NCBI GenBank assembly: GCA_900230115.1
Contig: LT907983.1
Location: forward strand, 1,054,001 to 1,118,000
Source: Spirosomataceae bacterium TFI 002
Lineage (GTDB): Bacteria; Bacteroidota; Bacteroidia; Cytophagales; Spirosomataceae
Length of the DNA stretch: 64,000 nt
Reading direction: 5' to 3'
Part shown: positions 59,148-64,000 of the stretch, one piece after another
Position numbering within the stretch: position 1 is the first letter of the stretch
Layout: each line of letters begins with the position of its first letter
Position numbers and translations under genes: made by a program
The notes under the pieces: generated by a model
What the model was told of the DNA's origin: nothing
The model's input: only the letters and a program-made list of their open reading frames with translations
The model's database searches: none

Positions 59148-60038
59148 ATGAAAAAACTCTTGTTCCTATTGCTTTTCGCAATCAATTGCTTTGGACAAAA
59201 CGTCCTAACAGACAATTATCATTTCAATCTTTTAGGCTTAAGCCCAGCATTTACTGGAGAAAGAGGCAATTATGGATTCACAATAGCATTGGGAAACCAA
59301 TTCAATGGAACTCTACGCCCTAATCAAGTTAGTCAATTATTTAGCATTGATGGAGTGATCAAAGATGGACCTAGTGCTATCGGGTTTCAAGGATACAGAA
59401 GTGCATATGGCAACCAAACTACCAACGGCTTTACGGTAAGTTATGGCTATGAAATTGAAACGGCTTCAGCCTTGAAATTGAAGATTGGCTTAAATGGAGG
59501 CCTGCTTGTCTTGCCAAATAATTTTGCAATCACAGAGATCACCCAACAATTTACAGGATATGGAGGCTTAGGTTTACTCATAAAGAAAGATCAGTTTTTT
59601 GCAAACATCTCCTCCCCTACTCTTTTCTCTTCCTCATTTGGTCAGTTTTTTCTCAATGGGAGAAAGGTTAATTTTATCACCGGATATGTTTTTGGCAATT
59701 CTGATGGGATAGCAATCGCACCAAGTGTTTATTATGCTGCCAACTCCGACCCGAATTTTGGAAACAATATAAATGCAAACCTTAAACTGTGGGTTTTCGA
59801 TAAATGGGTGCTCGGCCTTTCGGCCAGAAACAACAGTGCAAGAAAGTCAACCAAATTAGTTAGTTCTTTAGAATTCAATCTAAACGGGAGCTCAAGGTTC
59901 GGCTTATCTTACGACCCCTTACCAAGTGACCTCGTCAATATACCATCAATAGGAAATATAAATACAGGTGTTATTCAATTAATGTATCGGTATGATGTAA
60001 CTTTTGATGAAAACAGACCCTTGCTCAACTGGTTTTGA
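59148..60038 (+). CDS. Second PorP/SprF-family outer-membrane protein
   Basis: The ATG at 59148 (MKKLLFLLLFAINCFGQ, a signal peptide) gives 296 residues; a GTG 12 bases upstream is less likely. It has NVLTDNYHFNLLGLSPAFTGERG, a variant of the family motif (N..ALNPAYAG), and barrel strands ending in YRYDVTFDENRPLLNWF. It is shorter and diverged from the copy at 55482. It lies after a terminator, so expression is separate. A second SprF-like protein suggests service to another cargo or a paralogous role in the same system. Confidence 0.82.
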   Translation: MKKLLFLLLFAINCFGQNVLTDNYHFNLLGLSPAFTGERGNYGFTIALGNQFNGTLRPNQVSQLFSIDGVIKDGPSAIGFQGYRSAYGNQTTNGFTVSYGYEIETASALKLKIGLNGGLLVLPNNFAITEITQQFTGYGGLGLLIKKDQFFANISSPTLFSSSFGQFFLNGRKVNFITGYVFGNSDGIAIAPSVYYAANSDPNFGNNINANLKLWVFDKWVLGLSARNNSARKSTKLVSSLEFNLNGSSRFGLSYDPLPSDLVNIPSIGNINTGVIQLMYRYDVTFDENRPLLNWF

Positions 60039-60143
60039 CAAAAGGAAAATGATTTTTTAGTGTAAAACATTCAATAATTTATTAAATCATGAACTATTGT
60101 CAGAATAAAGTAAGATTTATTCCCATAAATTAAACTCAACCTC

Positions 60144-60151
60144 TAAATTTG
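60144..60151 (+). promoter_or_regulatory. Putative -7 element of the 2-oxoglutarate dehydrogenase operon
   Basis: TAAATTTG fits TAnnTTTG, 38 bases before the ATG at 60190. No convincing -33 box is seen. Confidence 0.4.
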
Positions 60152-60189
60152 TGCTATCTAAACAGTGCAGTAGTTTCTAAATTATCTCA

Positions 60190-62970
60190 ATGGATCAATT
60201 CTCGTACGTCGCAAACGCAGATGTAGCTGCCATAGAGTCGCTTTATCAACAATTCAAGGTTAATCCTGATTCGGTTGATGCCAGTTGGAGAGATTTCTTC
60301 AAAGGATTCGAATTTTCGGAATCATGGCACCAGAACGGATCTAGCAAGCCGCAAGCAACTCCTAATGGTTCAAATGAACACATCAGAAAAGAAATAGAAG
60401 TCGTTCACCTCATAAGAGGTATAAGAGCCAGAGGACACATGGCAGCGAACATAGACCCTATTTTTAAAGAAAGGAAAACAGACCCAAGCCTTAAAATTGC
60501 AGACTTTAACTTATCTGACGCAGATTTAGATACGGTTTTTGAAGCTGGTATTGAAGTTTTGGGAAGACCTGCCACTCTTAGAGAGATCAAAGACTCCTTA
60601 AGAAAGATATATATGGGCAATATCGGTTTCGAATACCAATATATTCGAGATCGTAAAATTAAAGGTTGGTTCCGACGTAAAGTTGAGAAAGAATACCTTC
60701 AATTTGAACCTACTATTGACGAGAAAAAAAGAATTCTAAGTAAGCTGAATGAAGCAGCAGCTTTTGAAAACTTTCTTCATACAAAATTTCTAGGTAAGAA
60801 AAGGTTCTCAATCGAAGGTGGAGAATCAACTATTCCAGGACTTGACGCCGCAATAACACAAGGTGCAATTCAAGGTGTAGAAGAAGTTGTTATAGGTATG
60901 GCACACAGAGGTAGACTCAATGTGTTAACCAATATCATGCAAAAACCTCATGAGCAAATTTTTAACGAATTTGAAGAAAACGTTCCTGACCAAGAAGCTA
61001 CAGATGGTGATGTTAAATATCACCAGGGTTATGCAAGTCAAGTTCAAACACCTTCTGGACATAGGGTAAGTCTTAAATTAATGGCTAACCCGTCGCATTT
61101 AGAAACTGTGGATCCTATAGTATTAGGGTATGCAAGATCTCGTGCAGATGCTCACTTTGAGAGCGAAGGAAGAAAAATCAACGACTTTGATGATATCTAC
61201 GATAAAATTCTACCGATTATAATTCATGGCGATGCATCTATTGCTGGTCAGGGAATTGTGTATGAATTGATTCAAATGTCTAACCTACCAGGATATTATG
61301 TAGGTGGAGCTTTGCATTTCATCATTAACAATCAGGTTGGTTTTACCACTGATAGTGATGTAGCAAGATCTAGTTTGTATTGTTCTGATATTGCGAAAAT
61401 ATTGGATACTCCTATACTTCACGTCAATGGAGATGACCCTGAGGCTGTTGTATATGCCATGAAATTGGCTGTGGAGTTTCGTCAAGAATTTAATAGAGAT
61501 ATATTTATTGACATGGTGTGCTACCGTAAATACGGGCACAACGAGGCTGATGAACCAAAATTCACTCAGCCAGAGATGTATAAAATAATAAACAATCAAC
61601 CGAACCCTCGAGACATCTATATTGAGAAATTGATACAGAGAGGAGACGCTGATAAAAGTTTAGCGAAACAATTGAAGTTAGCATTCGAAAGCAACCTTCA
61701 AGAAGTTTTGAAAAAGGTAAAGAAAAGACAATTACCATACGAAATACCAAAGTTAGAGCTTGATTGGAAAAAACTTAGAAGGTCTAATAAGACTGACTTT
61801 GAAGTTTCCCCAAAGACAGGTATCTCAAAAGAAAAAATCAAGTTGATTGGAGAAGCTCTTGCAAAAACTCCTGAAAACTTTACTCCAATAAAGCAAATCA
61901 CAAAAGTTTTAGGAGAAAGAAAGGAAATTTTCAATGGAGAAAAACCATTCAACTGGGCAGCAGGTGAGCTCTTAGCTTTCGGTTCAATCTTAGAAGAAAA
62001 TAAGTGGGTAAGGATGTCTGGGCAGGATGTAGAAAGAGGAACTTTTTCTCATCGCCATGCAATTCTTCACGATATAGAAAACGGCCAAACTTATAGCAGT
62101 TTAGAACATATCAAAGAAGGTCAAGGTAAATTTGAGATTTACAACTCACTTTTATCTGAGTACGGAGTAATGGGATTTGAGTATGGATATGCCATGGCAA
62201 ACCCCAATGCATTAGTTATTTGGGAAGCTCAATTTGGAGACTTCGTTAACGGTGCACAGATCTTGGTTGATCAATACATCGCTGCTACGGAATCAAAGTG
62301 GCAGACAATGAACGGCTTGGTACTTCTACTTCCTCATGGATATGAAGGTCAAGGACCTGAGCATTCTAATGCCCGTCCAGAACGTTTCTTACAATTGGCT
62401 GCGGAAAATAATATGTATGTGTGTAATTGTACCACGCCTGCAAACTTTTTCCACATGCTAAGAAGACAATTGGCTCTTCCTTTTAGAAAGCCTTGTATTC
62501 ACATGTCTCCAAAATCAATGTTGCGTCATCCTTTGGCGGTTTCTAATATTGAGGACTTTGAGGAAGGAACGAATTTCCAAGAAACGTACGGAGATGACTT
62601 TGCAGATAAGAAAAACGTAAAAAGAGTACTACTTTGCAGTGGGAAAATTTATTACGACCTTTTGGAAAAACAACAATCTGAAAATAGAAAAGAAATCGCT
62701 ATACTAAGAGTAGAGCAATTACATCCTTTCCCAAAAAAGCAAGTTGAAAAACTAATTAAGCAATACGGAAAAGTAGAAACATATTGGGTACAAGAAGAGC
62801 CATTAAACATGGGAGCTTGGTCCTTTATATTAAGAGAATTCCCAGAAATAGGAATATCAGATGTAGTTTCTCGTAAGAAAAGTGCTTCTCCTGCGACGGG
62901 GTATTTTAAGCAGCACCTGAAAGAACAAGAATTTATCATTAACACCGCTTTTGATCTAAGCAAAAAATAA
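60190..62970 (+). CDS. sucA: 2-oxoglutarate dehydrogenase E1 component
   Basis: The 926-residue thiamine diphosphate enzyme starts DQFSYVANADVAAIESLYQQFK (the E1 N-terminal segment that binds E2). It has IEGGESTIPGLDAAI, VVIGMAHRGRLNVLTNIMQKP, HGDASIAGQGIVYE, INNQVGFTTD, and the MSGQDVERGTFSHRHAILHD block, followed by PHGYEGQGPEHSNARPERFLQL. It decarboxylates 2-oxoglutarate and passes the succinyl group to the E2 lipoyl domain, in the TCA cycle. Full length. It is followed by the E2 gene after 5 bases, so they are cotranscribed. Confidence 0.96.
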   Translation: MDQFSYVANADVAAIESLYQQFKVNPDSVDASWRDFFKGFEFSESWHQNGSSKPQATPNGSNEHIRKEIEVVHLIRGIRARGHMAANIDPIFKERKTDPSLKIADFNLSDADLDTVFEAGIEVLGRPATLREIKDSLRKIYMGNIGFEYQYIRDRKIKGWFRRKVEKEYLQFEPTIDEKKRILSKLNEAAAFENFLHTKFLGKKRFSIEGGESTIPGLDAAITQGAIQGVEEVVIGMAHRGRLNVLTNIMQKPHEQIFNEFEENVPDQEATDGDVKYHQGYASQVQTPSGHRVSLKLMANPSHLETVDPIVLGYARSRADAHFESEGRKINDFDDIYDKILPIIIHGDASIAGQGIVYELIQMSNLPGYYVGGALHFIINNQVGFTTDSDVARSSLYCSDIAKILDTPILHVNGDDPEAVVYAMKLAVEFRQEFNRDIFIDMVCYRKYGHNEADEPKFTQPEMYKIINNQPNPRDIYIEKLIQRGDADKSLAKQLKLAFESNLQEVLKKVKKRQLPYEIPKLELDWKKLRRSNKTDFEVSPKTGISKEKIKLIGEALAKTPENFTPIKQITKVLGERKEIFNGEKPFNWAAGELLAFGSILEENKWVRMSGQDVERGTFSHRHAILHDIENGQTYSSLEHIKEGQGKFEIYNSLLSEYGVMGFEYGYAMANPNALVIWEAQFGDFVNGAQILVDQYIAATESKWQTMNGLVLLLPHGYEGQGPEHSNARPERFLQLAAENNMYVCNCTTPANFFHMLRRQLALPFRKPCIHMSPKSMLRHPLAVSNIEDFEEGTNFQETYGDDFADKKNVKRVLLCSGKIYYDLLEKQQSENRKEIAILRVEQLHPFPKKQVEKLIKQYGKVETYWVQEEPLNMGAWSFILREFPEIGISDVVSRKKSASPATGYFKQHLKEQEFIINTAFDLSKK

Positions 62971-62975
62971 TAGCA

Positions 62976-64000
62976 ATGGCAATTGAAATGAAAGTCCCAT
63001 CGGTGGGTGAGTCCGTAACGGAAGTTACAATCGCTTCTTGGATAAAGAAAGATGGCGATTATGTTGAAATGGACGAAGTTATCTGTGAACTAGAATCAGA
63101 CAAAGCGACATTTGAACTTCCATCTGAATCTGCAGGAATACTACGTATTATTGCAGCAGAAGGTGAAACACTAGCAATAGGAGCTCCTATTTGCAAAATC
63201 GAGGCGGGAGAAAGTACAGAGCCTGCTAAAACACCAGAAGCAACTGTAGAGGAAAAGCCAGTTGCAGCTGCTGCAACAGCACCAACAGCTAGCCAAGAAA
63301 CTAAGTCAATCAATGTAGAGGTACCAAGTGTGGGTGAGTCCATTACCGAAGTAACCATCAGTTCATGGATGAAGAAGCATGGCGAAACAGTTGAGCTTGA
63401 TGAAATTATATGTGAGTTAGAATCTGACAAAGCAACTTTTGAATTGCCCTCTCCTGCAGCGGGTGTTTTAAATATTGTATCAGAAGAAGGTTCTACAATT
63501 GGAATAGGAGAAACTATAGCAACCATTGCATCTGGCGGAGAAGTTGTTGCTCAAAGTAGCAGTACACCTTCAACGAGTGAGCCAGCTGCAAGTACTGGTA
63601 CAGACCAAAGTTATGCTAGCGGTCACCCTTCGCCTTCTGCATCTAAAATACTAGCTGAAAAAGGAATCTCAGCTGATGCCGTTAAAGGCACCGGTGTTGA
63701 TGGTAGAATCACAAAGGAGGATGCATTGAATGCTCAAAAAACTGCCCCTGTTGCGGCTAGCCCTGTAAAAGCTACCGAAACCAAAGCTGCTCCTGCTGCA
63801 CCTAGTGCTAGTAATGAAAGAGGACAAAGTAGAGAAAAGATGTCTTCTTTACGAAAAACCATAAGCAAGAGGTTAGTTGCTGTTAAAAATGAAACTGCAA
63901 TGCTTACCACTTTTAACGAGGTGGATATGAAGCCAATTATGGATTTACGTAAAGCATATAAAGATAAGTTCAAAGAAATTCATGGCGTAGGTCTTGGATT
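62976..64000 (+). CDS. sucB: Dihydrolipoyllysine succinyltransferase (E2 of 2-oxoglutarate dehydrogenase), 3' end outside window
   Basis: The gene opens at an ATG at 62976 and runs past the window end with about 341 residues seen. Two tandem lipoyl domains are present, each with the lysine motif ELESDKATFELP (MKVPSVGESVTEV at residues 5-17 and VEVPSVGESITEVTIS about 105 residues later). An Ala/Pro/Thr-rich linker follows, then the E1/E3-binding domain (SPSASKILAEKGISADAVKGTG, DGRITKEDAL), another linker and the start of the catalytic domain (EKMSSLRKTISKRLVAVKNETA). E. coli SucB has a single lipoyl domain. It lies 5 bases after sucA. Confidence 0.95.
   Translation, partial: MAIEMKVPSVGESVTEVTIASWIKKDGDYVEMDEVICELESDKATFELPSESAGILRIIAAEGETLAIGAPICKIEAGESTEPAKTPEATVEEKPVAAAATAPTASQETKSINVEVPSVGESITEVTISSWMKKHGETVELDEIICELESDKATFELPSPAAGVLNIVSEEGSTIGIGETIATIASGGEVVAQSSSTPSTSEPAASTGTDQSYASGHPSPSASKILAEKGISADAVKGTGVDGRITKEDALNAQKTAPVAASPVKATETKAAPAAPSASNERGQSREKMSSLRKTISKRLVAVKNETAMLTTFNEVDMKPIMDLRKAYKDKFKEIHGVGLG

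Noticed and set aside
1-64000. tRNA, rRNA or tmRNA genes
   Set aside because: I saw no cloverleaf-like sequence or rRNA block by reading. A tRNAscan/Infernal run would be decisive.

Overview
This 64-kb window comes from a bacterium of the phylum Bacteroidota, most likely the Cytophagales. The evidence is the gene content: two large TonB-dependent receptors with carboxypeptidase-regulatory-like N-termini, a type IX secretion (T9SS) type B sorting domain, two PorP/SprF proteins, a PorE-like OmpA protein, many Cys lipoproteins, a Lacal_2735 family protein, AT-rich spacers, starts without clear Shine-Dalgarno sequences, and -7 boxes of the form TAnnTTTG. Species cannot be named from this.

Layout. 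0-7.4 kb: a DtxR-type regulator cut by the window edge, small lipoproteins, a LOG-family nucleotide hydrolase, a TonB C-terminal pseudogene with one in-frame stop, a lemA/TPM/TPM operon, a cryptochrome-DASH photolyase, a DUF547 lipoprotein and a CrtA-like carotenoid monooxygenase. 7.6-13.9 kb: two TonB-dependent receptors, each closed by a clear terminator. 14-26.9 kb: mostly housekeeping and metabolism (SDR, MscS channel, redoxin, GMC dehydrogenase pair, HolB, GlmU-like protein, S8 peptidase, DUF937 protein, ArgE-like M20 peptidase, ArgB).

26.87-30.17 kb is a short accessory island placed exactly upstream of the argB start codon. It is flanked by a 94-bp direct repeat of the argB 5' end, so a dead second argB start lies at its far side. 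Inside are three small proteins of unknown family. Two are mosaic paralogues that share a nearly identical C-terminal half and 3' flank but have different N-terminal halves. Start-less protein fragments end 2 bases before two of these genes. This is the layout expected of orphan toxin-tail/immunity cassettes, with the toxin and immunity roles inferred only. No integrase or transposase is present.

30.2-41.9 kb returns to ordinary genes: DUF4174, Lacal_2735, a pair of coiled-coil membrane proteins, an esterase plus YjbQ, an ICMT-like methyltransferase, DUF4230, miaA, YceI, cmk, a DAO-type oxidoreductase and a peptidase-MA/outer-membrane-barrel protein. 41.9-60 kb is a surface-adhesin locus: a structured leader, a giant T9SS cargo of about 4,200 residues (DUF11, SdrD-B-like domains, a 16-copy four-cysteine repeat array, type B sorting domain), then PorP/SprF, a PorE-like OmpA/PD40 protein and a second PorP/SprF. 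The downstream genes are the expected partners for exporting or anchoring type B cargo of the SprB kind. 60.2-64 kb holds the 2-oxoglutarate dehydrogenase E1 gene and the start of E2, which has two tandem lipoyl domains.

The most unusual parts are the argB-flanked cassette island, the giant cysteine-repeat adhesin with its leader, and several small broken or atypical genes (TonB pseudogene, SDR lacking YxxxK, peptidase-MA protein lacking HExxH). All calls were made by reading the sequence; no database search was run.
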